Assembly (NCBI GenBank): GCA_964604015.1
Contig: CAZRXF010000012.1
Span: 62,001 to 126,000 of the forward strand
Origin: CANNBR01 sp964604015
GTDB taxonomy: Bacteria > Babelota > Babeliae > Babelales > CAIQNR01
Length of the DNA: 64,000 bases
Direction: 5' to 3'
Numbering within the stretch: the stretch's first letter is position 1; every line of letters starts with the position of its first letter. This document shows positions 52,612 through 61,288 of this stretch, one piece after another. The notes under the pieces were generated by a model. It was not told the origin of the DNA. It saw only the letters and a program-made list of their open reading frames with translations, and did not search any database. The translations under genes were made by a program, and so were the position numbers.

Positions 52612-52934
52612 TTTTTGTGTTTCAAGTGTGCTAGGTATCCAAAAAAGGCGTAATACCATCGTTGTAATTTTTCTTCATACACGTAAGAACAAAAAAGCTT
52701 CAGATAGAAGGGAATGTCTTTGATTGAGATTTCCGGTTTTCGTTCTCGATAATCTGTTGGGATATCTGTAATCTCAGGTTCTTCAAAGTTATCTTTTCCT
52801 TCAAAAAGAGTTTCATCGGAAAAATCATCGGTTGTGCTAAAAACAGACCGCTCTTTTTCTTCCTCCGCCTCTATAAAAAAAGAGGAACTACATACGATCA
52901 ACGAAACACTCATGATGATATTACGTGTCTTCAT
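52608..52934 (-). CDS. Exported small protein
   Basis: 108 residues; AAGGAG eight bases before the ATG. Signal peptide to about F-F-I-E-A, an acidic middle (Glu/Asp/Pro), and an aromatic helical C-terminus with F-Y-L-K-L-F-C-S-Y-V-Y and Y-Y-A-F-F-G-Y. First gene of a three-gene unit with the coiled-coil protein and rsmE. Confidence 0.68.
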   Translation of the reverse strand: MKTRNIIMSVSLIVCSSSFFIEAEEEKERSVFSTTDDFSDETLFEGKDNFEEPEITDIPTDYRERKPEISIKDIPFYLKLFCSYVYEEKLQRWYYAFFGYLAHLKHKK

Positions 52935-53049
52935 GGTACCATCTCCTTACCTAATGATGTGAAGGAGTATAGCATTCAAGGTGTGTATCGTCACTCCTTG
53001 AAAAAACCTACTCTTCTTATTTTGATCTTTTTTTCTTTTCTCGTGGGAA

Positions 53050-53170
53050 CACGACATCGGTTCCCCCTTACGCCGGGGGAAGGCGCCAAAGTAATGCTTG
53101 CCCATTACTTTGGAAACAGGGCACAAGCATGCTGCTTGACTGCTCATGACGGCAACGACGTTTCGCCGCA
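53050..53170. repeat. Hairpin cluster near repeat copy C
   Basis: Includes CCAAAGTAATG/CATTACTTTGG (53088-53114, perfect 11-base-pair arms) and a CCCCCTT...AAGG-type GC hairpin. It belongs to the same hairpin-rich intergenic tract as copy C. The 52935-53704 gap holds no gene I can support. Confidence 0.7.
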
Positions 53171-53262
53171 TCCTTCGGGGGACGGCTCACGGCTCTGCCT
53201 GATGAAGAAGTTACTACTTAATTTATGACTGAAGTTGCTTTCGCTAGTAGTCATATGCTTTT

Positions 53263-53335
53263 CATAACGTCGTCACCAGTCAGAGACCCTGCGTAGCCTT
53301 GGCGAAGAAGGGCGAAGCGTTGATGATCCAGTAAG
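53263..53335 (+). repeat. Diverged copy of the upstream-galE inverted-repeat motif
   Basis: CATAACGTCGTCACCAG, then a 20-odd-base insertion, then GAAGCGTTGATGATCCAGTAA matches 29558-29596 in the same orientation. Confidence 0.65.
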
Positions 53336-53351
53336 ATGAAAGAGATTCTTC

Positions 53352-53502
53352 ATTAGGCGGAACTGAGTTGTCGATCGATAGAGCGCAACGAGGATTGGAG
53401 CCGACATGGGGTCCAGAGGAACGGCTGGTGCCTGGTTTCAAAAGGTGGGGGCAAGCTCACCTTTTGCGCTTGCCCTGCGTAAGGGCATACCTACGTCTTG
53501 AA
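53352..53502. repeat. Dispersed hairpin-rich intergenic repeat, copy C
   Basis: About 150 bases, inverted relative to 29342-29494 and nearly identical over most of the length (AGGCGGAACTG, GAGCGCAACGAGGATTG, CCAGAGGAACGGCTGGTG, CCTGCGTAAGGGCATACC). It continues at 53503-53580 with the hairpins shared with copy B (TTTGTGGGCCTTCACAAA, CCCCACGCGTAGTGGGG). Confidence 0.82.
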
Positions 53503-53704
53503 CGAAAGGCATACTTTGTGGGCCTTCACAAAAAAAGGATTCTTTGGTGCCCCACGCGTAGTGGGGTACATACTTCTTGTGCGTAAGAAAAAAGGGAATA
53601 ATGGAAGAAGGGGGATGTGTGCAAGGGGTAGCGCTCATCCCCTTGCATGTTATACTCGTTATTGAACGTTTCAAAATGACCAGTTTTTTAGACAAAAGGG
53701 CATC

Positions 53705-54964
53705 ATGATACCACGAATAAGAGGGACGCGGGACATTATCGATACACGCCTTATGCTGTGCGCACGTGAGCTGATAACCAAGCAATTGCAGCGCTACCAT
53801 TTTAAGGAAATTGTTACTCCTGTTCTTGAATCGGTTGCTCTTTTTAAGCGGTCACTTGGCCAGGAAACTGATGTTGTCTCCAAAGAAATGTTCGTAGTGA
53901 ACTCATCATCGGCAGAAAAGGGTGAGGATGAAATTTGTTTGCGTCCAGAGGCAACAGCGTCTGTAGTGCGTGCTTTTGTAGAAGAGGGTATTCAAACAGT
54001 TCCTTGGAAAGTGTTTTTGTTTGGTCCTATGTTTCGGTACGAGCGTCCTCAGAAAGGCCGTTACCGAGAGTTCTATCAATGCAGTATGGAAATGGTTGGC
54101 GTTCAGTCGCTTGCGTACGATGTGCAACTGATTGCCATGCTTGACCGTTTGTTTCGCCATTCATGCAAATTGGAAGCGTATGCGCTCCACCTCAATTTTT
54201 TAGGATGCCCAGAAGACCGTGTAAGGTTTAAAGAGGAATTGGGTGTGTTTTTAACTGCCCATGCAGCATCGCTTTGCCAAACCTGTCTTAAACGTAAAGA
54301 TACTAATATATTGCGTGTTCTGGATTGTAAAAATGAGACATGCCAGCAGCTGTATCGTACTACTTCTCGTCTTACTGACTGCCTATGTGAGCAATGTGCA
54401 ACTGAATGGCAGCAGGTGCGTGAACAACTGGAAGAACTATCAGTTCCATTTATGCATGTTCCTAATCTTGTTCGTGGACTTGATTATTACAATAAAACTG
54501 TTTTTGAATTTGTTAGTCCGTTGCTTGGGGCACAAAGTGCTTTCTGTGGAGGAGGGCGTTATGACCAGTTAGTAGCACAGATAGGAGGGAGAGAAGATCA
54601 ACCTTCTGTTGGAGCAGCTATTGGCCTTGATCGTCTTGTTTTGCTTCTTGAAACAGTACAAGATCAACTTGCTTGTTCATATGAACCCAAACTTTTTACG
54701 ATTATCCCTTTGTCATCGCAACAACATTCTCTTGCGCTGCTTCTTGCTGATGTTTTGATACGTGAAGGTATTTGTGTGGATATTCTGTTTGACGGATCGG
54801 TGAAAAGTATGATGCGCAAAGCTGATAAATCGGGCTCAAAAGCAGTGCTTTTCCTTGGTGAAGATGAACAACAAGTAGGAACGGTAAAAGTAAAACTGAT
54901 GCAATCGGGCCATGAAGAAGTAGTGAAGCAAACAAGTTTAGCGCAGTACATAAAGGCTTTGTGA
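53705..54964 (+). CDS. hisS: Histidyl-tRNA synthetase
   Basis: 419 residues, class II synthetase. Motif 2 F-R-Y-E-R-P-Q-K-G-R-Y-R-E-F-Y-Q, the histidine-binding R-G-L-D-Y-Y-N and G-G-G-R-Y-D are present, with the anticodon-binding domain in the last 90 residues. Charges tRNA-His in the cytoplasm. It follows the repeat tract and has no partner genes. Confidence 0.96.
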   Translation: MIPRIRGTRDIIDTRLMLCARELITKQLQRYHFKEIVTPVLESVALFKRSLGQETDVVSKEMFVVNSSSAEKGEDEICLRPEATASVVRAFVEEGIQTVPWKVFLFGPMFRYERPQKGRYREFYQCSMEMVGVQSLAYDVQLIAMLDRLFRHSCKLEAYALHLNFLGCPEDRVRFKEELGVFLTAHAASLCQTCLKRKDTNILRVLDCKNETCQQLYRTTSRLTDCLCEQCATEWQQVREQLEELSVPFMHVPNLVRGLDYYNKTVFEFVSPLLGAQSAFCGGGRYDQLVAQIGGREDQPSVGAAIGLDRLVLLLETVQDQLACSYEPKLFTIIPLSSQQHSLALLLADVLIREGICVDILFDGSVKSMMRKADKSGSKAVLFLGEDEQQVGTVKVKLMQSGHEEVVKQTSLAQYIKAL

Positions 54965-54970
54965 CAAGTG

Positions 54971-55447
54971 CTATTCGTCATTGTTCGTATTTGAGCAGAA
55001 TAGTTGTATCATTCTGGTGGCTCGCATACTAAGAGCAACTGATGAAGAAATGCCTGCAATTGCAAGAAATCCCATAACAAGAGCCGCGGGCGGCTGAATG
55101 TCGGTACATGCAGCTCCAGGATCGTTGGAACGGCAGGTGCTGTATGCGTGCAGGTTTATTACGTAGGTAGTAATGGTACCGCCCCATGCGAATAAGGAAA
55201 AAGTAGAAATTTGTCGTTCCATTGAGCCGCGTGGGCCGCAGCATAATGTTAACAGTTGACTGGAGTGTGAGTTCTCTACGCAGCAGTTTAATGGGGCCCC
55301 TTCTTCAAGCAGCAGGGCATCATCAGCTTGGACTCTGTTGTTACCAGGAAGAAGAGCGTCTGTTGGTAGTGCAGGATGTATGTCTGGTGTAACAAAAAAA
55401 CCTAAGATATTTATAAGAATAATGCTGGGGAAATTGTTTTTTTTCAT
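54971..55447 (-). CDS. Exported two-helix Cys-loop protein, member 1
   Basis: 158 residues. Signal-like N-terminus, then a Cys-containing stretch (N-C-C-V, L-C-C-G), two hydrophobic segments around 83-98 and 122-145 separated by a loop with two Cys (T-C-R-S, A-C-T-D). Same layout as three genes upstream on the same strand. Function unknown. Confidence 0.65.
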   Translation of the reverse strand: MKKNNFPSIILINILGFFVTPDIHPALPTDALLPGNNRVQADDALLLEEGAPLNCCVENSHSSQLLTLCCGPRGSMERQISTFSLFAWGGTITTYVINLHAYSTCRSNDPGAACTDIQPPAALVMGFLAIAGISSSVALSMRATRMIQLFCSNTNNDE

Positions 55448-55496
55448 AGATGAATTGTTCTTCCTGGTCGTGTAGATGGCAATAACTTTTTTATGA

Positions 55497-55919
55497 TTAT
55501 GTAGTTTTTTTATTTGCTCTCTTTTCTTTTTCGGCCTTTATCATTTCTCGTAATTCATCGGTTCTATCACATCTTGCTGCAAGACCTGTTACGATAAGCC
55601 CCCCTCCTGCAATCATTAGATAAGAGAAAGGATTCCATATGCCTGTTTCTTCTCTTGAGCAATTAAGAGAGTTGTGTGTGGTGGTGTGGGTAGTGCATAA
55701 AGATTTTCCAGAATTAGAGACCATATACCCTACTGCTCCGGTAAGAAAAAGGATGCATCCTGGGATGAGGGCTTGTTTCTCGTGTTCTGAAGGAGCATAT
55801 TTTTCCACTTCATGTTCAAACTCCTCAAGACTCATGTCTTTGGGTAAGGCAGAGCAGAAAGAAGAGTTACTAGTGCCACATAAAAATAATAAGAGAGAGG
55901 TTTTTGATATAAAGTTCAT
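55497..55919 (-). CDS. Exported two-helix Cys-loop protein, member 2
   Basis: 140 residues from ATG 55919. Signal peptide with G-T-S-N-S-S-F-C-S, an acidic helix, hydrophobic segment at about 49-65, a loop with two Cys (S-L-C-T, L-N-C-S), and a second hydrophobic segment near 95-115 ending V-T-G-L-A-A-R-C. The basic C-terminal tail is Lys-rich. Shares the leader TTAAAAATTGGAAT with member 4. Confidence 0.65.
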   Translation of the reverse strand: MNFISKTSLLLFLCGTSNSSFCSALPKDMSLEEFEHEVEKYAPSEHEKQALIPGCILFLTGAVGYMVSNSGKSLCTTHTTTHNSLNCSREETGIWNPFSYLMIAGGGLIVTGLAARCDRTDELREMIKAEKEKRANKKTT

Positions 55920-56009
55920 AAACAATTCCAATTTTTAAGATTAAAAATAAATAACGATGGTTAGTAGAGTAAAAAACTAATGCCAGCGATGATCAGAGGT
56001 AGCGTTTCC

Positions 56010-56411
56010 TCATAGGTCCTTTACTAGTGCTAATTTTTTATCTGCCTTGCTAGGGCATAAATCGAGGGCTCCATTTGTTGCAAGCGTGGCACCAGTTACT
56101 ATGAAGCCTATTTCCAGGGGGGCATCGTAGAGACTTGCGCTGTTTCGAAGTTGATGACAACGGTCAAGAGCTGAGGGATTTGAAAGGGGAGCGCACGTTG
56201 AATAGTCGTCGGGAACTAATCTAATTAAAATAGAAAGGCAGCCTAGGCAGGTGAGGTTCATACCCCATAGTATTTTCTTTACGGCTGTTTGAATACGAGA
56301 TTGCTCGCGAGTCACTTCTTGTTCCTCGTCCTGTGGTAGTGAGCTTGCTCCCAGAGGGGTGACCAAGAGCAAAAAATAAAGAGAGGCGGTCTTTTTTATT
56401 GGGAAAGACAT
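56010..56411 (-). CDS. Exported two-helix Cys-loop protein, member 3
   Basis: 133 residues, starting one base after the stop of member 4. Signal peptide, helix, hydrophobic L-W-G-M-N-L-T-C-L-G-C-L-S, a loop with two Cys (T-C-A-P, R-C-H-Q), then G-F-I-V-T-G-A-T-L-A-T-N-G-A-L. Family as for members 1, 2 and 4. Confidence 0.65.
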   Translation of the reverse strand: MSFPIKKTASLYFLLLVTPLGASSLPQDEEQEVTREQSRIQTAVKKILWGMNLTCLGCLSILIRLVPDDYSTCAPLSNPSALDRCHQLRNSASLYDAPLEIGFIVTGATLATNGALDLCPSKADKKLALVKDL

Positions 56412-56412
56412 G

Positions 56413-56799
56413 TTATTGCCTGTTGTCTTTTTTGGTGTTCTGAGCGTCTAACGCTGAAAGTTGTTGGTATCCTCCAGTAAGAGCGCCTGTTATCGCGAGA
56501 GAAAGTCCTGTGCTGATCATCCTTGTATAGATCCACTTATTCGTTTCGTTTCCGTTACAAGGGGAAAACGCGGGAGTTTCAGAATGCGGACCACACAAAA
56601 ATTGTTCTACATAGTCACATGCAGCATATCCAAGTCCCCCAATAGTAGCTGTCAAAAGTCCAACAACAACCATATTTTGTGGAACGTGCGATGCGGTCTG
56701 AAGTTCATGAAGTTTTTGAGTATTGCTGTCGGAACAAAAAGAGGAGCAAGGGATCATGGAAAGGACAAGGGAAAGAAAAAGCTTTGAACTAATATTCAT
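56413..56799 (-). CDS. Exported two-helix Cys-loop protein, member 4
   Basis: 128 residues. Signal peptide ending near S-S-F-C-S (as in member 2), hydrophobic M-V-V-V-G-L-L-T-A-T-I-G-G-L, a loop with two Cys (L-C-G-P, P-C-N-G), then S-T-G-L-S-L-A-I-T-G-A-L-T-G-G. The second-helix pattern T-G-x-x-L-x-x-x-G-A-L is shared with member 3. Probably cotranscribed with member 3. Confidence 0.65.
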   Translation of the reverse strand: MNISSKLFLSLVLSMIPCSSFCSDSNTQKLHELQTASHVPQNMVVVGLLTATIGGLGYAACDYVEQFLCGPHSETPAFSPCNGNETNKWIYTRMISTGLSLAITGALTGGYQQLSALDAQNTKKDNRQ

Positions 56800-57020
56800 A
56801 CGGATTCCAAATTTTTAAGGTTTAAAAAACAGAGGATAGCGATTTTTTAAAGCTCTGTAAGCTTTTTGAAAGTAAGAAATATTTATAAGACGATGTATGA
56901 ATGGCACACTTGGTTTTCCTAAAAAAGGCTTTAGGAGGCTTTTTAAGCTTTACAAAAAATCTTGTCTCGGTACCCTTAAAAATTCGTAGATTCAGTCTCA
57001 TTACCAAAGGGAGTTTTTCC

Positions 57021-58991
57021 ATGGTTCAACTCTATACCGCACTGTTTGCCGTTATTGGCGTGGGGGCGGTGAGTGTTGGTCTTCTTTTTTCTCAGACACG
57101 AGCAAAAGGGGTGACCAATGCAAAAGCAAAAAAGATAGCGGATGCTATTGCGCAGGGGGCGATGACCTTCTTGCGAGAGGAATACAAAATTATTGCAGTG
57201 GTGGTAGCGCTTATAGCTGGGGTACTTGGTTACACGCTTGGTGTAGTTCCTGCGGGTGCCTTTGTTGCAAGCTCAGTACTTTCATTAGCAACCGGTTTTT
57301 TGGGTATGCGTGCAGCAACTTCAGCAAACGTACGTACAACCGTTGCAGCACAAGAATCGGGTGAGCACCGTGCATTCCTGACCGCTTTTTTTGGCGGTGG
57401 TGTGATGGGCTTTGCAGTAGCAACTTTTGGGCTCTTTGGTATGACCGTTGTAATGCATCACTATGGTCTTGCAGATAACATTGTCATGATCTTGACTTGT
57501 TTTGGTCTCGGGGCGAGTGTTGTTGCATTTTTTGCTCGTATCGGTGGTGGTATTTACACGAAATCGGCAGACGTTGGCGCTGATCTTGTCGGAAAACTTG
57601 AACTGGGTATTCCTGAAGATGATCCACGTAATCCTGCAGTTATTGCAGATAACGTGGGTGACTGTGTTGGCGATACCGCTGGCATGGGTGCCGACATTTA
57701 TGAATCGTATGTCAGTGCAATGGTTTCAACCGTTATTCTGGGGTTAACGCTCCATGCAGGAGACAGTGCGTATGCAGTGTTGCCATTGGCGCTTTCTGGT
57801 ATTGGTCTTGTCAGCTCGGTGTTTGGATTACTTTCAAATTTGGTCTTAAAATTTGGTCCTGCTGCTATGCTTCGTAATGCAACTTACGTTGCCGTTGTCG
57901 CATTTTTGGGTGGTTCGTACTGGTATCTGAAGGCGAATGATCTTCCAATTGAACTGTTCTATGCTTGTGTAATTGGATGTCTTTCGGGGATTGTTATTGG
58001 CCTCGTGACTGAATATTACACTGGTGGTGCTCCCGTGAGGAAACTTGCACAAAGTTCAGAATCAGGTGCCGCAACCAACATCATCTACGGTCTTTCTTTG
58101 GGGATGGAATCGGTGTGTGCACCGGTTGTTCTTCTTGGGGCTGCAGTAGTTGCTGCGTATATGTTTGGTGGACATGATTTGTATGCGGTAGCGCTTGCTG
58201 CAGTTGCTATGCTTGCTACCGTCGGTATTACTATGACGGTTGATGCGTATGGTCCTATTGCTGATAATGCAGGTGGGATTGCTGAAATGTCTGGTATGGG
58301 CAAAGAAGTTCGTGCCATTACCGACAAACTCGACACCCTTGGAAATACCACTGCTGCTATGGGCAAAGGATTTGCAATTGGTTCAGCGTTGTTGACAGCA
58401 CTTGCCCTGTTTTCTGCCTTTAGTGAAAGTGCGCATATCTCTCAACTGAATGCGTTTGATCCATGGGTCCTGCTTGGCATGATCATCGGTGGAGCAATGC
58501 CATTCTTGGTTTCTGCATTCACGATGCGTTCTGTGGGTAACACGGCCTGGAAGATGGTGCTTGAAGTGCGTCGTCAATTCACTGCGATCCCTGGCCTAAT
58601 GGAAGGGAAAGCAGATCCTGACTACGAACGTTGCATTGCGATTAGTACCTATGCCGCATTGCATGAAATGATCTTGCCTGGTGTGATAACTATCGTTCTG
58701 CCAATCATCGTTAAATTCACCTTGGGCAATGAAGCGCTTGGCGGTCTTTTGGTTGGTGCAACTCTGACTGGTATCATGCTTGCGCTTATGATGGCAAACG
58801 GTGGTGGTGCTTGGGATAACGCAAAGAAGTACATCGAAGCGGGTAATCTCGGCGGAAAAGGTTCTGTAGCGCACAAATCTGCGGTCGTTGGTGATACGGT
58901 TGGTGATCCGTTTAAGGATACCTCCGGTCCGGCGCTGAACATTCTGGTGAAACTGATGGCGATTGTTTCATTGCTGTTGGTGGGAATGTAA
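57021..58991 (+). CDS. hppA: Membrane-bound proton- or sodium-pumping pyrophosphatase
   Basis: 656 residues from ATG 57021 (AAAGGGAG seven bases upstream); the longer frame from 56901 is not needed. About 16 membrane helices. Pyrophosphate-site motifs: E-D-D-P-R-N-P-A-V-I-A-D-N-V-G-D (with flanking Lys/Asp-rich S-A-D-V-G-A-D-L-V-G-K) and the C-terminal G-D-T-V-G-D-P-F-K-D-T-S-G-P. The sequence G-N-T-T-A-A-M-G-K-G, with Ala and Gly at the two diagnostic positions, marks the K+-dependent subclass. It uses PPi from biosynthesis to build ion gradients, useful for an energy-poor cell. Confidence 0.96.
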   Translation: MVQLYTALFAVIGVGAVSVGLLFSQTRAKGVTNAKAKKIADAIAQGAMTFLREEYKIIAVVVALIAGVLGYTLGVVPAGAFVASSVLSLATGFLGMRAATSANVRTTVAAQESGEHRAFLTAFFGGGVMGFAVATFGLFGMTVVMHHYGLADNIVMILTCFGLGASVVAFFARIGGGIYTKSADVGADLVGKLELGIPEDDPRNPAVIADNVGDCVGDTAGMGADIYESYVSAMVSTVILGLTLHAGDSAYAVLPLALSGIGLVSSVFGLLSNLVLKFGPAAMLRNATYVAVVAFLGGSYWYLKANDLPIELFYACVIGCLSGIVIGLVTEYYTGGAPVRKLAQSSESGAATNIIYGLSLGMESVCAPVVLLGAAVVAAYMFGGHDLYAVALAAVAMLATVGITMTVDAYGPIADNAGGIAEMSGMGKEVRAITDKLDTLGNTTAAMGKGFAIGSALLTALALFSAFSESAHISQLNAFDPWVLLGMIIGGAMPFLVSAFTMRSVGNTAWKMVLEVRRQFTAIPGLMEGKADPDYERCIAISTYAALHEMILPGVITIVLPIIVKFTLGNEALGGLLVGATLTGIMLALMMANGGGAWDNAKKYIEAGNLGGKGSVAHKSAVVGDTVGDPFKDTSGPALNILVKLMAIVSLLLVGM

Positions 58992-59012
58992 AACCGCCTT
59001 TTACAAAGATCC

Positions 59013-59047
59013 TTAAAAAGCCTCTGAATTTTCAGGGGCTTTTTTAA
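59013..59047 (+). terminator. Intrinsic terminator after hppA
   Basis: AAAAAGCCTCTGAA and TTCAGGGGCTTTTTT form the stem and tail. Confidence 0.88.
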
Positions 59048-59140
59048 TGCGGTAAAAATGAGTTTTTGACGAATATGGCTTTTCTAATGGTGTTTTTGAT
59101 AGGACTAGCAGTGTCTTTCAACCGTTAGAAAGGACGTAGT

Positions 59141-60274
59141 ATGAATAAAAAACAAATTGAAGGAGTGAAAGAAGTTTCACTCAGGGCGATAATAGTTGCA
59201 GTGCTCTTGGTCCTTACCTGTGTTCTTGATGCCCATGCACGTACGCTTGAAAAAGTTACGTTTACCTATAATCGAAAAATAGCTGTTGATATCCCTGCGC
59301 TTGCCCAGATTTCTCAGGAGGTCTCTCAGTTTCTTTCGACGGTTCACAAAAGTGCGTATGTGCAGGTTGATGAGGGTAAAATTTTTCAGGGTATCATTTC
59401 GTTTGATGATGTGAAGGCAACAGCAGACTTTCTTGCAAAGACGGCGCGTGAAAATCCTGCCTGGCTGAAAACGCACTGGTATTACAACACCTTCTTTGAC
59501 TTTTATCGTTTGTATTCTGATGGGACCTCGTGTCCTGCAAAAATTGGCAAGTTACCACGAGGTTGGAAGGGCGCTCCCGAGCATCATCGTATTACGACGT
59601 ATCGTGTCTGCAAAATTCCCGGATCTCAGAAAAAAACGAAGAAGCATATCTTTCCGTTGTATAGTCGTCCGGTTGATGAACAGGGAAAAACACCAAGTCA
59701 CATTCGTGAACATAAAAAAACACTGACTCGCTTTGCATATACGCGTCAGCAAATAGTTGATGGCGCATTAGAACCGGGAAAGGCGCAGGTCCTTGCCTGG
59801 GTAACACCGGAGGGGTACAACGAACTAGTGATGCAAGGAAGTGCCGTTATTGATTTTGAAGATGGATCGCCGCTTACAACATTTCAGGCAGTGGTACATA
59901 ATGAAAAAAATGTAGGTGATAAATATTGGTTTATTGCTCCTTACGAAAAGAAAAAACCTTCAAAAAAATATCCGGTAAAAGTTGATCCAGTACCAGGAGT
60001 ATCGTTTGCGGGAAATATACCAGAACTTGGTTTTGGAAAGTTGCTGGTGATGGTTGGTAAAAATCCGCTGACGTTAGAAAAAGAGATGCGGGTTGGGATG
60101 CTTGTCGATACAGGGCATGCGTTTCAGGACAATCTGTGTAAGTTTGATTTGTTTACGGGATACTTTGAAAATCATGAGCAATCTGCTTCACACGCTCGCC
60201 AGTATCCGCATACAGCTGAAATGTACATTTTGATTAAAAAAAGAGGGAGAAGGGGTGTAGCGTCACCCCTTTGA
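59141..60274 (+). CDS. MltA-like (GH102-type) exported protein
   Basis: 377 residues; AAAGGA seven bases before the ATG. Signal or anchor to about D-A-H-A. Order of features fits MltA: F-P-L-Y-S-R-P-V-D, then Y-T-R-Q-Q-I-V-D-G-A-L, then L-V-M-Q-G-S-A-V-I-D-F-E-D-G, and near the C-terminus V-D-T-G-H-A-F with K-F-D-L-F-T-G-Y-F in place of the MltA D-T-G-x-A-I and D-x-F-x-G. The two aspartates could be catalytic. MltA cuts peptidoglycan glycan strands in the outer membrane; no lipobox is seen here. Basic Arg-rich end. Confidence 0.72.
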   Translation: MNKKQIEGVKEVSLRAIIVAVLLVLTCVLDAHARTLEKVTFTYNRKIAVDIPALAQISQEVSQFLSTVHKSAYVQVDEGKIFQGIISFDDVKATADFLAKTARENPAWLKTHWYYNTFFDFYRLYSDGTSCPAKIGKLPRGWKGAPEHHRITTYRVCKIPGSQKKTKKHIFPLYSRPVDEQGKTPSHIREHKKTLTRFAYTRQQIVDGALEPGKAQVLAWVTPEGYNELVMQGSAVIDFEDGSPLTTFQAVVHNEKNVGDKYWFIAPYEKKKPSKKYPVKVDPVPGVSFAGNIPELGFGKLLVMVGKNPLTLEKEMRVGMLVDTGHAFQDNLCKFDLFTGYFENHEQSASHARQYPHTAEMYILIKKRGRRGVASPL

Positions 60275-60290
60275 TACCCCTCTTTTCCTT
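60241..60290. terminator. Nested bidirectional hairpin terminator
   Basis: Inner stem AAGGGGTG/CACCCCTT and outer AAAGAGG/CCTCTTT between two convergent genes; the right inner arm overlaps the MltA-like stop codon. Confidence 0.75.
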
Positions 60291-60829
60291 TACAACCCAA
60301 AAGAGCTCTTAACTTCTGCAATCAACATGTCTTTTGGCATCGCTCCAATCTTCTGTTCGTGTACTTTTCCTTTTTGTAGAAAGACGATAGTAGGAAGGCT
60401 GGTGACAGATCCTTTGGCAAGGTGTTCTTCTTCAGCTTTTCTCATGACATTCAGGTTGTCACAATCGATGCTGTAGAATGCAACTTTGCCTTTAAATTCT
60501 TTTGCGACATCTTCGTAATAGCTTGCAAGATGGTTACATGCCCCACACCATTGTGCAGAAAATTTTATGACACAAGGTTCTTCGCAATTCTTGATGTAAT
60601 CAACGCAACAAGGATCGGTTACTTCATAGACGATAGCCTCTGGCTTGCAGGGCTCAGCGGCCTTTTTTTCTGTAGGCTCTTCCGTCGTTGTATCAAGGCC
60701 GGTAGCTGGTTGTTGCATGCTCTCCATTGTGGAAGGCTTACGAGATTTAATGAAGTAGAGTGATGCTAAGCAGATTGCTGCAGTAGTAAGTCCAATAAGG
60801 AGCCAGGGGGTTTGTTTTTTACGCGTCAT
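60290..60829 (-). CDS. Membrane-anchored thioredoxin-like protein with extra cysteines
   Basis: 179 residues. One N-terminal membrane segment (about 9-26), a Pro/Glu-rich linker, then a thioredoxin fold with W-C-G-A-C (Cys95, Cys98) and the cis-Pro segment L-P-T-I-V-F. Extra Cys at 61, 74-75, 82 and 86 precede the active site, unusual for TlpA/DsbE-type proteins. Likely faces the periplasm and reduces or exchanges disulfides; the Cys-containing secreted proteins next to it could be substrates. Confidence 0.85.
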   Translation of the reverse strand: MTRKKQTPWLLIGLTTAAICLASLYFIKSRKPSTMESMQQPATGLDTTTEEPTEKKAAEPCKPEAIVYEVTDPCCVDYIKNCEEPCVIKFSAQWCGACNHLASYYEDVAKEFKGKVAFYSIDCDNLNVMRKAEEEHLAKGSVTSLPTIVFLQKGKVHEQKIGAMPKDMLIAEVKSSFGL

Positions 60830-61288
60830 AGCAATTTCCTTTCGTTTAAAAATTGCACGTTACAGAAAACATTTGGAAAAACATCCTACTTTTAGGTCAC
60901 ATACTTGTAAATTTTTACGATCGACAAAATGGTCAAATGACTAATAAAGAAAAAAATATGAAAAAAATGTGTAGAAAAAAGTTGAAATGAGCTATATGTG
61001 CACACCATTAAAAAGTTTCAAAAAGAAAACTTTTGTTTTGTGTGAATTTTAGAAATTGAAGAATATGCGTTTTAAAAAATAACAAGAAATTTATTTGATT
61101 ACCAAAGGAGAAATGGGTACAGTGATCTTCCATCTTTTACAGTACTGTTAATACTCATTGAAAAAAATATAAAAATTTTTCCGCTTATTTTAGGTAATAA
61201 AGTAAAGAGAGGAGCACGAGAGAAAAGTGGTTGTTGCAATGCGCGTGTAAAAGGGTCGAGAGTAACCGTCAGTAGAAAGGAACAGAAC
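60830..61288. other. AT-rich intergenic region upstream of nrdA
   Basis: About 460 bases with no supported gene. It holds one AT hairpin (AAAAGTTT 61011-61018 with AAACTTTT 61027-61034). No NrdR-box pair that I can defend. Probably the nrdAB promoter region. Confidence 0.5.

Noticed and set aside
53438..53800. 120-codon minus-strand frame across repeat copy C and the hisS start
   Set aside because: Overlaps hisS and the repeat hairpins; its codons follow the repeat, not a gene.
60961..61040. NrdR boxes upstream of nrdA
   Set aside because: Only partial similarity (TATATGTG-like) and no properly spaced second box.
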